64,000 nucleotides of DNA, from assembly GCF_937129525.1 (NCBI RefSeq), contig NZ_CAKZNK010000051.1, positions 50,887-114,886 on the forward strand, read 5' to 3'. A program made the translations under genes and the position numbers. Below are positions 8,123 to 16,625 of this stretch, piece by piece; position 1 is the first letter of the stretch; the number at the start of each line of letters is the position of its first letter. The notes beneath the pieces are model-generated. The model was given only the letters and a program-made list of their open reading frames with translations, was not told the DNA's origin and made no database searches. This stretch comes from an uncultured Chloroflexus sp. (GTDB lineage: Bacteria; Chloroflexota; Chloroflexia; Chloroflexales; Chloroflexaceae).

Positions 8123-8596
8123 CTACTGATCATCTGTCAGTGATCGATCACCTCCTTCTGTACCGTGCTGCAAAATCGTTAATTCACGACGGAGTTTCAG
8201 CAGTAATCGAGTAAGCAGTTCGCGTTCTGCATTGTCGAGTACTGCCCAGCGTCGTGCCAGCGATTCATTGTGTGCCGCCTGTACCGTATTCAGGTGAGCG
8301 CGGCCCTGCGGCGTCAACATAATTCGTTGCACTCGCCGGTCACTCGGGTCGGCCACCCGCTCAACCAGGCCAAGGGCAGTGAGACGGTCAATCAGACGGG
8401 TCGTACTGCTCTTGTCAATCAACAGATGCTCGCTCAAATCCGATAGCCGCGCGCCATAGTGTTCGGCCAGCAGAAGCAGCGCCGCATACTGAGTCGGATT
8501 GAGCTGGAATTGGCGCAAGACACGACGATCGCCATCATCCAGCAAAACATAAACTTCCTGGATCATACGGTGCTGCCTGGTGCCAGATGGCGTCAT
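8123..8596 (-). CDS. MarR family transcriptional regulator
   Basis: 157-residue winged-helix regulator. The centre matches MarR: LSDLSEHLLIDKSSTTRLIDRL as helix-turn-helix, then GLVERVADPSDRRVQRIMLTPQG as the DR-rich wing. The flanking helices form the dimer interface. It is the first gene of the maltodextrin operon, and a short palindrome (8634-8646) lies at the predicted transcription start, so autorepression and control of malEFG with the amylase gene is likely. MarR control of a mal operon is uncommon, since LacI types usually do this. Confidence 0.88.
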   Translation of the reverse strand: MTPSGTRQHRMIQEVYVLLDDGDRRVLRQFQLNPTQYAALLLLAEHYGARLSDLSEHLLIDKSSTTRLIDRLTALGLVERVADPSDRRVQRIMLTPQGRAHLNTVQAAHNESLARRWAVLDNAERELLTRLLLKLRRELTILQHGTEGGDRSLTDDQ

Positions 8597-8633
8597 AGGT
8601 TTGACGAGATTTTGTTGTCAAGAGAATAGTTGT

Positions 8634-8646
8634 AATAAGAATTATT
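8634..8646. promoter_or_regulatory. Candidate operator palindrome
   Basis: AATAA and TTATT arms flank a 3-base centre, just after the predicted transcription start of the marR-mal operon. The position fits a repressor site, but the sequence is short and A/T-rich. Confidence 0.35.
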
Positions 8647-8655
8647 GTGTATGGG

Positions 8656-8685
8656 ATTATATCAGAAGGTATTGAAGCTTGTCAA
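8656..8685 (-). promoter_or_regulatory. Near-consensus promoter of the marR-mal operon
   Basis: On the minus strand TTGACA (8680-8685) and TATAAT (8656-8661) are separated by 18 bases. Both hexamers match the sigma-70 consensus fully, which implies that a repressor controls the promoter. Transcription would start near 8649. Confidence 0.75.
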
Positions 8686-8765
8686 GAGGGATGCTGCGCT
8701 GCTAAACGTAAGAACAATGTATAATACCGATAGTCTTCGGTGATAACGGTTTTTGATGCATCACT

Positions 8766-10322
8766 ATGATAACTATCACCGTGCGCGATGTTGTGCGGCT
8801 GGCATTGCCGGAAGGTACGGCAGTGGTGGCCGGCGCTGCTGGATTAGGGCGTCAGGTCAGTTGGATTGCGACACTCCGGGCTACATTGCCAGCTTTCGCC
8901 GAGCTGCGCGGTGGTGAACTCGCCTTGCTATCGGTTGAAGCAGCGCGCGCGCTCGATTCTCGCCTGACCCTGGCCGTACTGGTGCGCCGTCTGGCGCAAG
9001 CGCCGGTGCCGATCGCCGGTGTTGCCGCTCTGGGTGATATTACGCCTGAAGATCAGCAGGCCGCAGAAGAGGCGCGCCTGCCGCTGTTGCGCTTGCCTGA
9101 TGGGGCCGATCTGCGCGAGGTTGAACGCGAGATCACGCGCCTGATCACCGATTACGAAGCCCAGTTCGAACGGCGAGCTGCCCAACTCTACGATCTGCTT
9201 ACCCAGTGTTCGCTTCAGGGTGGCGGGATTGGTGGCTTGCTTGACATTCTCTACGAACGTACCGGTCAGAGTGTTGCCTGCTACACTCCGAATGGCGTCA
9301 TTCGCGCCCAGCGTGGTCGCGGTCAAGCGCGCCTGGCTTTGCAGGCGCTGCGTCCAACCAGTCGTGGTGAAACCAGCTTGCTCAATCAGCAGATTTGGGT
9401 CGAGCCGATCGGCAATACCAGCCTGCCGGCTGGCTATGTAGCGATTGCCGGCGCAACGCTCGATCCCTGGGATCGCACGGCGGTGCAGCGTGGTGCGCTG
9501 GCCCTGGCGCTCGAGCTGGCTAAAGAACAGGCGGTACAGGCAGCCGAGGAACGACTGCGCGGCGATTTTATTGCCAGCATTCTGGCCGGCCCGCCCGGCG
9601 ATCTGTCCGCCGCGATTCAGCGTGGTCAGGAACTAGGGTATACGCTCAATCTACCGCATGCGGCCTTGCTGGTGCATATCGATGATGCCAGCGCAGCTAT
9701 GTTGGGCCGGGCAGCCGCAAATGTGCAAAATGAATTGAAGCGGCTGAAGATCAATGCGCCGATTTCCCGGCGCGAGAGCAATGTGCTCTGTATGTTGCCG
9801 GCGCTCAATGTTGGCCGTCTGCGTGAGCTGGCTGAGCACTTGCGTGAAAGTCTGCTGGCCGATCATCCCGATGTCGTGATTGCCATTGGTACCCCGGCAA
9901 CTCATCTCACTGAATGGCGGCGCACACTGGAAGAGGCTGAGCAGGCGCTTCATCTCGGTCGCCAGATTTTTGGGAATGATCGGGTGTTGGCGTTCAGTGA
10001 TTTAGGCGTCTACCGATTACTCGTTCGGCTCCGTGAGACGCCTGAGTTATGGTCGTTTTACCGCGAGACCCTGGCCAGCCTCGCCGAATATGATAAACGT
10101 CAACACGCCGATCTGATCAAGACTCTGGAAGCCTATTTCAACCATCTGGGCAATCTGCGCGCAACCTCCGAGGCGCTCCATGTGCATCGCAATACGCTGC
10201 TTTACCGTCTGGAGCGGATTAAAGAGATTAGCGGCATGGATCTCGATAATGCCGAAGAGCATTTTGCGCTGTGGTTAGCAATTCGGATCCATCGCATTCT
10301 CTCGACGCTCGAAGAGGGATAA
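8766..10322 (+). CDS. PucR family transcriptional regulator
   Basis: 518-residue regulator. The N-terminal ~125 residues match the PucR/purine catabolism domain (ITVRDVVRLALPEGTAVVAGAAGL start, LLSVEAARALD). A central GGDEF-like/CdaR-type domain spans ~250-390. The C-terminal helix-turn-helix (NHLGNLRATSEALHVHRNTLLYRLERI, ~460-490) is the PucR type. Such proteins activate catabolic operons, often for purines, amines or sugars. It is divergent from the marR-mal operon across 169 bases that hold both promoters, so it might act on that operon; no purine gene is near except the distant nucleoside hydrolase. Effector unknown. Confidence 0.85.
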   Translation: MITITVRDVVRLALPEGTAVVAGAAGLGRQVSWIATLRATLPAFAELRGGELALLSVEAARALDSRLTLAVLVRRLAQAPVPIAGVAALGDITPEDQQAAEEARLPLLRLPDGADLREVEREITRLITDYEAQFERRAAQLYDLLTQCSLQGGGIGGLLDILYERTGQSVACYTPNGVIRAQRGRGQARLALQALRPTSRGETSLLNQQIWVEPIGNTSLPAGYVAIAGATLDPWDRTAVQRGALALALELAKEQAVQAAEERLRGDFIASILAGPPGDLSAAIQRGQELGYTLNLPHAALLVHIDDASAAMLGRAAANVQNELKRLKINAPISRRESNVLCMLPALNVGRLRELAEHLRESLLADHPDVVIAIGTPATHLTEWRRTLEEAEQALHLGRQIFGNDRVLAFSDLGVYRLLVRLRETPELWSFYRETLASLAEYDKRQHADLIKTLEAYFNHLGNLRATSEALHVHRNTLLYRLERIKEISGMDLDNAEEHFALWLAIRIHRILSTLEEG

Positions 10323-10452
10323 GTTTCCAATACCGCAACAGCCACGTATGAAACGCTGCGGGCAACGAACGCATACCGTTGTCGTGGTTGAAGTTTCTGT
10401 CGGGCGTAACCCGGCTTGTCCACTCATCTTCCCGGTCGATATTGCAACGACT

Positions 10453-11847
10453 TTACGGTTGGCGATCATTTCCCAGTATGACGACAATCTCAGTTTGCGC
10501 GCTAACGCCTGGCGGGTTACCGACAACCAGCTCAGCGCCGAGCAGTTGCGCAAGCCGGCGGGCCGTGAAGGGGGTGTCTCCCACCTGATAGACGATTGTG
10601 CGCGGATACTCACCCGGTGGCGCATCCGCCGGGGTAATCACCCTAAAGCCGGCAGTGGTCAGCTCATCACTGGTACGCCGGGCCAATCCAACGATGTCAG
10701 TGCCGTTGAGCACCTGCACTTGCGCCTGTTCACTCGCTTCTCCCGGCGGTGTCAACCAGCGGTTTACCAGTGCCGCTACGTCATCGGCGTTCCAGATCAG
10801 ATTCGAACCGTTTTCCTGCACCCTCACGCTGCCCGGCTCGATTCGGTAGCGTCCCAGTAATGCCGGATCGAGATTGGCAGCCAGCCGTCCCATTGCCAGC
10901 AACGTGTCAAGGTTACTCAGCGGGAGCGTTGTCAGCACGGCTGGAGTTTCGCCGGGTGGGGCAACCGCATCGAGCATTCGCGGCAGCAACAACACCCGCT
11001 CAAGCCAGTTGCGCTGCCGGATCTCGTTCATAATGGCCTGTACTACCTGCTGTTGCCGTTCGGTGCGCCCAAAGTCGCTGTCAGCATGGCGAGTGCGCGC
11101 ATAGATCAGGGCGCGTTCCCCATCCATGCGTTGCAGGCCCGGTTCAAATTCGACGCGCATGACGCCGTAGTCGGGAGTGGGGTATGCCTCATCGATAATT
11201 CGCCTTGGCACGTCGATGGTAATACCGCCGAGCGCATCGATCAGTGCGGCGAAACCGTCGAAATCAATTTGCACGACATAATCAACCCGCATACCGCGTC
11301 GTTCAAAATTGAGGAAGCGACCAACCGTATCAGCAGCGTAGGCCATCCCACCCTGCTCGGCGCTAATATCGGCGCCGTAGAGTTCATTCGCATGCAGGTA
11401 GCCGTAGGCGTAGGCAGCGTTGATCTTGCGCGGGCCGAGTTCGGGTATATCAACTTGCGTATCGCGGGGAATTGAGAGCAGGTTTGCCCACCCGCCCATG
11501 CCATCAATCCGCACCAGCATCAGCGTGTCGCTACGAACTCCTTCATCCGGTCGATCGCGTCGAATGTCAACGCCGACGATCAAAATGTTGGCTCCCAGCA
11601 GTGGCGAGCTGAATGTTGGGCCACGCGGATCGGCCACCACGATTCGTTGCGCAAGCTGGTGCAGATACCAGTAGCCGAATCCCAGGGTCAGGGCAGCCAC
11701 AATCAGGATGCCCAGCAGCAGACGGCCAATTGGCCAGCGTGATCGCTTTGGTTGCGGGCTAGCAGCCAGACGACGCTGTGCCTCCGGTCGGCGCATCACC
11801 AGTGTTTTGCCGGTGTAGGGTGGTTGATTTGTTGGATGATTTGACAT
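10453..11847 (-). CDS. LytR-CpsA-Psr (LCP) family phosphotransferase with LytR_C domain
   Basis: LCP enzymes transfer undecaprenyl-linked glycopolymers to peptidoglycan outside the membrane. A cytoplasmic tail is followed by one membrane helix (~49-70) and the LCP domain with PLLGANILIVGVDIRRD, LLSIPRDTQVDIP and the Arg/Asp-rich YARTRHADSDFGRTERQQQVV signature. The last ~90 residues are a LytR_C domain (VQVLNGTDIVGLARRTSDELTTAGF). The start is uncertain: an ATG at 11847 has a weak ribosome site and a GTG at 11868 is also possible. It converges with pucR. A second LCP gene lies at 56670, so glycopolymer ligation is probably split between paralogues. Confidence 0.88.
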   Translation of the reverse strand: MSNHPTNQPPYTGKTLVMRRPEAQRRLAASPQPKRSRWPIGRLLLGILIVAALTLGFGYWYLHQLAQRIVVADPRGPTFSSPLLGANILIVGVDIRRDRPDEGVRSDTLMLVRIDGMGGWANLLSIPRDTQVDIPELGPRKINAAYAYGYLHANELYGADISAEQGGMAYAADTVGRFLNFERRGMRVDYVVQIDFDGFAALIDALGGITIDVPRRIIDEAYPTPDYGVMRVEFEPGLQRMDGERALIYARTRHADSDFGRTERQQQVVQAIMNEIRQRNWLERVLLLPRMLDAVAPPGETPAVLTTLPLSNLDTLLAMGRLAANLDPALLGRYRIEPGSVRVQENGSNLIWNADDVAALVNRWLTPPGEASEQAQVQVLNGTDIVGLARRTSDELTTAGFRVITPADAPPGEYPRTIVYQVGDTPFTARRLAQLLGAELVVGNPPGVSAQTEIVVILGNDRQP

Positions 11848-11981
11848 AAAAATAAAACTCGTCTGCACACCTTATTGGTTGGCGACACATCACGCGCTTT
11901 TCCCTGACAGTGCTGCGCTATTCGGGCTTGCGCAACGGCATCGGCGCGCCGAAATGTGCCGCTGTCGCCTTTAGACCGGAG

Positions 11982-11987
11982 TATAAT
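11982..11987 (+). promoter_or_regulatory. Candidate -10 box for gnd-zwf-opcA
   Basis: TATAAT sits 54 bases before the gnd start. No good -35 is seen at 17 bases, so an activator or alternative sigma factor may help. Confidence 0.4.
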
Positions 11988-12041
11988 GCGAATGCATGGA
12001 TTGTCAATCGCCTTGCGATGAGCGAGATTAAGGAGCGCATC

Positions 12042-12944
12042 ATGGAAGTTGGTCTGATCGGGCTTGGCCGGATGGGCGCCAATATGGCAATCAGGCTGCG
12101 TCGAGGTAGCCATCGGGTGATCGTGTATAACCGCACCGTTGCCAGGGCGCGTGAACTGGCCGCTGAGCACGATCTGATTGCCGCGGAGGAGTTGTCAGAT
12201 CTGGTTGCAATGCTGACGCCGCCGCGGGTGGTCTGGTTGATGTTGCCGGCTGGCGCGGCTACCGACGAGCATCTGGCGGCGCTGACACCGTTGTTAGCGC
12301 CGGGTGATATTGTGATCGATGGCGCAAACAATAACTACAAGGCCAGTATCGCACACGCCGAGCAACTCAGTGCGAAAGGTCTGCGCTTTCTCGATATCGG
12401 CGTCAGTGGGGGCATCTGGGGCTTGCAAATCGGCTACTGTCTCATGGTTGGCGGCGACGAGGAGACGTTCCGCCATGTTGAGCCACTCTTGCAGACACTG
12501 GCGCCGCCAGATGGGTATCTGCTTTGTGGGCCGCATGGCGCCGGTCATTTCGTCAAGATGATCCACAACGGGATCGAATATGGGATGATGCAGGCTTATG
12601 CCGAAGGTTTTGAGATCCTGCGTCAGTCGCGCTACGATTTCGATCTGGCGAAGATCAGCCATCTCTGGAATCAGGGTAGTGTGGTGCGGTCGTGGCTGCT
12701 AGAGTTGGCCGAGCGCGCTTTTGAGTCTGATGCCGATCTGAGCAGCATCCGCGGCTATGTCGAAGATAGCGGCGAAGGACGCTGGACGGTGCAGGAGAGT
12801 ATCGACCTCGATGTGCCTGCCCCGGTGATCACGCTCTCGTTGCAGATGCGTTTCCGATCACGTCAGGACGATAGCTTCAGCGCCAAAGTGTTGGCGGCTC
12901 TACGTCAGCAGTTCGGTGGCCATGCCGTTAAAAAAGCGGAATGA
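12042..12944 (+). CDS. gnd: 6-phosphogluconate dehydrogenase, decarboxylating (short form)
   Basis: Converts 6-phosphogluconate to ribulose 5-phosphate and CO2 with reduction of NAD(P). 300 residues, the short bacterial form (about 300 against 470 for the long form). A Rossmann fold opens the protein (VGLIGLGRMGANMAIRLRRG). The substrate motif GVSGGIWGLQIGYCLMVGG and the catalytic Lys segment GPHGAGHFVKMIHNGIEYGM follow. The ATG at 12042 has AAGGAG six bases upstream, so I prefer it over the longer open frame from 11910. zwf follows 90 bases later and opcA after that, forming the oxidative pentose phosphate operon. Confidence 0.9.
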   Translation: MEVGLIGLGRMGANMAIRLRRGSHRVIVYNRTVARARELAAEHDLIAAEELSDLVAMLTPPRVVWLMLPAGAATDEHLAALTPLLAPGDIVIDGANNNYKASIAHAEQLSAKGLRFLDIGVSGGIWGLQIGYCLMVGGDEETFRHVEPLLQTLAPPDGYLLCGPHGAGHFVKMIHNGIEYGMMQAYAEGFEILRQSRYDFDLAKISHLWNQGSVVRSWLLELAERAFESDADLSSIRGYVEDSGEGRWTVQESIDLDVPAPVITLSLQMRFRSRQDDSFSAKVLAALRQQFGGHAVKKAE

Positions 12945-13034
12945 GCTGATTCTTCCGCCGCTCTCTGCAAGAGCGTGGCGTGATGCCGCGCTTCGCATAC
13001 GCTGCGCTCTCGTGATCCAAAGGACGCAATAGTT

Positions 13035-14555
13035 GTGGCTACATCTGCCTTCAATAATCCGCTCCGCGCCGGCTTGCGTATTGGCCGCACTCCTGAACCA
13101 TGCACGATGGTCATCTTCGGCTCAAGCGGTGATCTGACCAGTCGCAAGCTGGTGCCGGCGCTCTACAATCTGGCCCGTGAGCGTCGCCTGCCGGGCGGTT
13201 TTTCCGTCGTTGGCTTTGCCCGTCGCGACTGGACTGATGAGTATTTTCGCGATTTGTTGCGCGAAGCAGTGAATGTTAATTCGCGGTCGGGGCCGGTTGA
13301 TCCCGAACTTTGGGCCAGTTTTGCCCACGGTATTCAATACCACCGTGGTAGCTTTGATGATGCCGAGGCTTATACCAGTCTGGCCGAACGGCTGGCAAAG
13401 ATTGACACCGAGCGCGGCACCGGCGGCAATCGCGTCTTCTACCTGGCGACACCACCGGACGCTTACCCGACGATTGTGGCTCAGCTTGGAGCGCATGGTC
13501 TGGCGCATTCACGCGGCTGGACACGCATCATCATCGAGAAGCCGTTCGGCCACGATCTAGCCAGTGCCCAGGCACTCAATGCCGAAGTGTTGTCAGTCTT
13601 CGATGAAGATCAGGTCTTCCGCATCGATCACTACCTTGGCAAAGAGACGGTGCAGAATATCCTGATTTTTCGCTTCGCCAACGGTATTTTCGAGCCGATC
13701 TGGAATCGCAATCAGATCGATCATGTTCAGATTACGGTTGCCGAGACCATCGGAGTGGAAGATCGCGGCGGTTATTACGATTCCTCTGGCGCGTTGCGCG
13801 ATATGATCCAGAACCACCTGATGCAGTTGTTGTGTCTGGTGGCAATGGAACCGCCATCAGTGTACGATGCCGATGCGGTGCGCGACGAAAAGGTCAAAGT
13901 CTTGCGCGCAATACGTCCCTTGTCGGTGAGCGACACAGTGCGCGGTCAGTATGGGCCGGGCAGCGCCAATGGGCTGCCAGTGCGCGGGTATCGCGAAGAG
14001 AAGGGGGTGTCACCGACATCGCAGACCGAAACCTATGTGGCGCTGAAGTTGTTCATCGACAACTGGCGCTGGGCGGGTGTGCCGTTTTATCTGCGCAGTG
14101 GGAAGCGTTTGCCGCGGCGCGTGAGCGAAATCGCCATTCAGTTTAAATCGGCGCCGACGATGATCTTCGCTGATACGCCGTTGAACGATCTCGATCCTAA
14201 CGTCCTGGCGATCAAGATTCAGCCCGACGAGGGCATCTCGCTCAAATTTAGCTCAAAAACCCCCGGTCAGCCACAGATCCGCCCGGTCACGATGGATTTT
14301 CGCTACGGCGCATCGTTTGGTGTGACCTCACCCGAAGCCTACGAACGCTTGCTGCTCGATTGTATGCTCGGCGATGGCACGCTCTTTACCCGTCGCGATG
14401 AGGTGGAAGCCAGTTGGGCATTATTGACGCCCATCTTGCAGGCCTGGGCAGAAGGGCCGCCACAGCCATTTCCTAATTACGAAGCAGGCAGTTGGGGGCC
14501 GGCGGCAGCCGATGAATTTATTGCCCGTGATGGTCGCTACTGGCGGCGACTATAA
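13035..14555 (+). CDS. zwf: Glucose-6-phosphate 1-dehydrogenase
   Basis: Oxidises glucose 6-phosphate to 6-phosphogluconolactone with NADP; first step of the oxidative pentose phosphate pathway. 506 residues, normal length. The GTG start at 13035 follows an AAAGGA site. Visible signatures: nucleotide-binding VIFGSSGDLTSRKL, IIEKPFGHDL, the active-site RIDHYLGKETVQN, and RSGKRLPRR. It lies between gnd and opcA on the same strand. The lactonase step has no gene here; spontaneous hydrolysis or a distant pgl would supply it. Confidence 0.95.
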   Translation: MATSAFNNPLRAGLRIGRTPEPCTMVIFGSSGDLTSRKLVPALYNLARERRLPGGFSVVGFARRDWTDEYFRDLLREAVNVNSRSGPVDPELWASFAHGIQYHRGSFDDAEAYTSLAERLAKIDTERGTGGNRVFYLATPPDAYPTIVAQLGAHGLAHSRGWTRIIIEKPFGHDLASAQALNAEVLSVFDEDQVFRIDHYLGKETVQNILIFRFANGIFEPIWNRNQIDHVQITVAETIGVEDRGGYYDSSGALRDMIQNHLMQLLCLVAMEPPSVYDADAVRDEKVKVLRAIRPLSVSDTVRGQYGPGSANGLPVRGYREEKGVSPTSQTETYVALKLFIDNWRWAGVPFYLRSGKRLPRRVSEIAIQFKSAPTMIFADTPLNDLDPNVLAIKIQPDEGISLKFSSKTPGQPQIRPVTMDFRYGASFGVTSPEAYERLLLDCMLGDGTLFTRRDEVEASWALLTPILQAWAEGPPQPFPNYEAGSWGPAAADEFIARDGRYWRRL

Positions 14556-14638
14556 CGAGTGGAGCCAGTATGAGCGAGGCGGTAGCCGGGCTATCGAGCG
14601 TGGGTTACGCCAGATGTGGCAAGCAGGACTCGTGCCAG
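14553..14638 (+). repeat. Decayed duplicate of the opcA 5' end
   Basis: The stretch from the zwf stop to about 14630 is an imperfect copy of the ribosome site, ATG and first codons of opcA (copy at about 14668-14745). Shared blocks in order are a GTGGAGC element, TATGAGCGA(A/G)GCGG, ATCGAGCGTG(A/G)GTT and CAGATGTGGCAAG. The upstream copy is 7 bases shorter between two blocks, which shifts the frame, and its ATG at 14570 leads to a stop after 25 codons. It is best read as a tandem duplication in decay. Confidence 0.7.
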
Positions 14639-14682
14639 GGGAAATAAATGGCCGGCAACGCGCTGTAGCAAGTGGAGCGTGT

Positions 14683-15819
14683 ATGAGCGAAGCGGCAATC
14701 GATATCAATGCCATCGAGCGTGAGTTGCGTCAGATGTGGCAAGAGCAGGAGAATCCGCCTGATGCTGGCGGGCAAGCGGTTATTCGGGCTTTGACCCTCA
14801 ATCTGATCGCTCGCATGCCTGACGATCATTGGGCTGATCTGGCTATGACGGTGGCGCCAGCATTGACTGCACACCATCCGAATCGGACAGTGATTGTGAT
14901 CGACCGACCCGGCCAGACGACCGAGTTACAGGCCAGTGTCCAGGCCCTCTGTACCCTAACCAGTGGTGGCCGCGCGCAGGTGTGCGGCGAGCAGGTGACA
15001 ATCAGCGCCCGCGGCGCGTCTGCCGGCCAGTTGACCAGCCTGATCTTACCATTACTGGTGCCTGATCTGCCGGTTGTGTTGTGGGCGCCGGGTGCGCAAC
15101 CTCTTGCGCAGCCGCTGGTGCAGCGACTCTATCGGCTGTGTGACCGACTTATCGTCGATTCGGCCACCTTCGCCGACCCGGTGCGCGAGTTGACCGAACT
15201 GGCTACCTTTGAGCAGGCAACAAATGGCGCGCCAGCGGTAAGCGATCTCGGCTGGACGCGCCTGACTCCATGGCGGGAACTGACTGCCCAGTTTTTCGAT
15301 ACGCGCCCGTTTTTGCCTCATCTGCACCGGATCGATGAGATTGTGATTGAATACGCTGCTGCTGACCGTCCCAATCCGGTAGCAGCACTGCTCTTTGCCG
15401 GTTGGCTGGCAAGTTGTCTCAAGTGGACTCCGCTGGAAGAGGCGGTTGGAATTGAGGGTGAGACGATCCAGCTATATCTGCGCCGGCCAGCGGTTGGCGT
15501 TGGGCCGGCGGCGATCCGACTGGTGAGCGTTGAAATCAGGCCCGTAGCTCATTCCGCTGGTGAGGGATTAGTGCGGTTGATCTTGCGCGCAGTTGATAAT
15601 CAACGCGCTGAGTTTGTGGTTGAGTTAACCGGTGAAGCGGGCCATGCCTGCACGCGCGCCACGATTGCCGGCGCCGCTCCGATTGAGCGCACGGCAACGA
15701 TTGAGCGCGCCACTCTGGCCGATCTGCTCAGCAGTGAGTTGCGCCTGCTCAGTCGCGACCGCACGTTTGCCGCCGCGTTGCATGTTGCTGCCGGACTGGC
15801 GCGGCGATTTCCGGTATAA
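14683..15819 (+). CDS. opcA: Glucose-6-phosphate dehydrogenase assembly protein OpcA
   Basis: OpcA is an allosteric activator and assembly factor of glucose-6-phosphate dehydrogenase, known from cyanobacteria and actinobacteria. The 378-residue protein opens with the INAIERELRQMWQEQ helix. It then has the expected order: LNLIARMPD, NRTVIVIDRPGQ, a beta-rich centre with the SLILPLLVPDLPVVLWAPG motif, and RVL-type LCDRLIVDSATFADP. I chose the ATG at 14683 because the longer frame from 14512 runs into zwf and through the decayed duplicate. It follows zwf closely in the same operon, as in other phyla. Confidence 0.88.
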   Translation: MSEAAIDINAIERELRQMWQEQENPPDAGGQAVIRALTLNLIARMPDDHWADLAMTVAPALTAHHPNRTVIVIDRPGQTTELQASVQALCTLTSGGRAQVCGEQVTISARGASAGQLTSLILPLLVPDLPVVLWAPGAQPLAQPLVQRLYRLCDRLIVDSATFADPVRELTELATFEQATNGAPAVSDLGWTRLTPWRELTAQFFDTRPFLPHLHRIDEIVIEYAAADRPNPVAALLFAGWLASCLKWTPLEEAVGIEGETIQLYLRRPAVGVGPAAIRLVSVEIRPVAHSAGEGLVRLILRAVDNQRAEFVVELTGEAGHACTRATIAGAAPIERTATIERATLADLLSSELRLLSRDRTFAAALHVAAGLARRFPV

Positions 15820-15873
15820 CGGACAACAGTACAGTGCGTTGTCAGCCGTGTGTAGTGTATAAGGATTGCATTG

Positions 15874-16242
15874 ATGTTTCCATTTGTAGAACTCTTCACC
15901 AGCCCTCTTGGTGTTGGTATCCTGATCTTGATGCTGCTGATTGAGTGGCAATCCCTGGTGCAGATCAAGTGGCAACCGTTGTTTCGCTCCCTTGGCGATG
16001 CGGCAGCGGCCAGCGCTATTTCGTCGATAGTGATTGCCTTGTTGAGTCAACTGCTGTTAGGCCTGGAGAACCCGCTGTTCGTGATCGTGGCGGCATTTGC
16101 GGTGGCCGTGCTGGTTGAAGGATTCGTGTTCATGCTGATCCGCAAACGAAAGGCGGCAGCCAGCTATATGGCGGCCCTGGTCGCGAATGCAGTCTCGTTC
16201 ATCTTTCTCTTGATCTTTTATCTGTCGTTTCTTGCCATGTAA
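15874..16242 (+). CDS. Small multi-spanning membrane protein of unknown function
   Basis: 122 residues and not recognised as a named family. Three hydrophobic segments are visible: ~12-24 (weaker), ~46-90 (one long or two helices around AISSIVIALLSQLL and FVIVAAFAVAVLVEGFVFML) and ~103-120 (NAVSFIFLLIFYLSFLA). A basic patch RKRKAAAS lies between the last two and suggests a cytoplasmic loop. The ATG at 15874 follows AAGGA at good spacing. It lies 54 bases after opcA on the same strand and may be cotranscribed. Base composition matches its neighbours. Confidence 0.6.
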   Translation: MFPFVELFTSPLGVGILILMLLIEWQSLVQIKWQPLFRSLGDAAAASAISSIVIALLSQLLLGLENPLFVIVAAFAVAVLVEGFVFMLIRKRKAAASYMAALVANAVSFIFLLIFYLSFLAM

Positions 16243-16625
16243 ACCACGTCTGGCGTTACAATTCCCAACAGGCAGCTCCCGGCGGTATATGAGCCGGCTG
16301 TGGTTGTAGCCCGCAGCGGGTGTACAACTGCTGCGCAGCCTCATGTTCGGCTGTGGGTGATTTTCAGACGGCAATGGTGAGGATATGGTGAATCAACGCC
16401 TGTAATGCCGTTGTCACGATCCACTGTCGCGGGGCCGCCGGGATCAGTAGAAGTTGATAGTTGCATGAAAGCAATGGCGGTGCCGAGGGGCATATAATTA
16501 CTGAAACCGGTCGATCAAATCCATACTGCGCTGATGTATCCAGCGGACATCTGGTTCCGTCACCTGCCGGCACTCGCTATAATACAACTATCGATATCGA
16601 TCTGGTCGCGAGAAATGGAACGCCA
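16243..16625. other. Intergenic region around the GNAT remnant
   Basis: The only structure I recognise is the GNAT remnant on the minus strand. The stretch nearest the acyl-CoA dehydrogenase start has no obvious promoter hexamers. Confidence 0.5.
16256..16470 (-). pseudogene. Probable remnant of a GNAT acetyltransferase C-terminus
   Basis: On the minus strand one frame reads PRQWIVTTALQALIHHI, then an in-frame TGA at 16364-16366, then EHEAAQQLYTRCGLQPQP and a stop at 16256-16258. This resembles the acetyl-CoA binding R/Q-G-x-G-x-A-L-x-x-L-I helix and the N-E-A-A-x-x-L-Y-x-R-x-G-F motif at the end of GNAT enzymes. The Gly residues of the pyrophosphate loop are lost, the frame is interrupted, and no N-terminal half is present. 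No start or ribosome site is seen. Confidence 0.5.
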
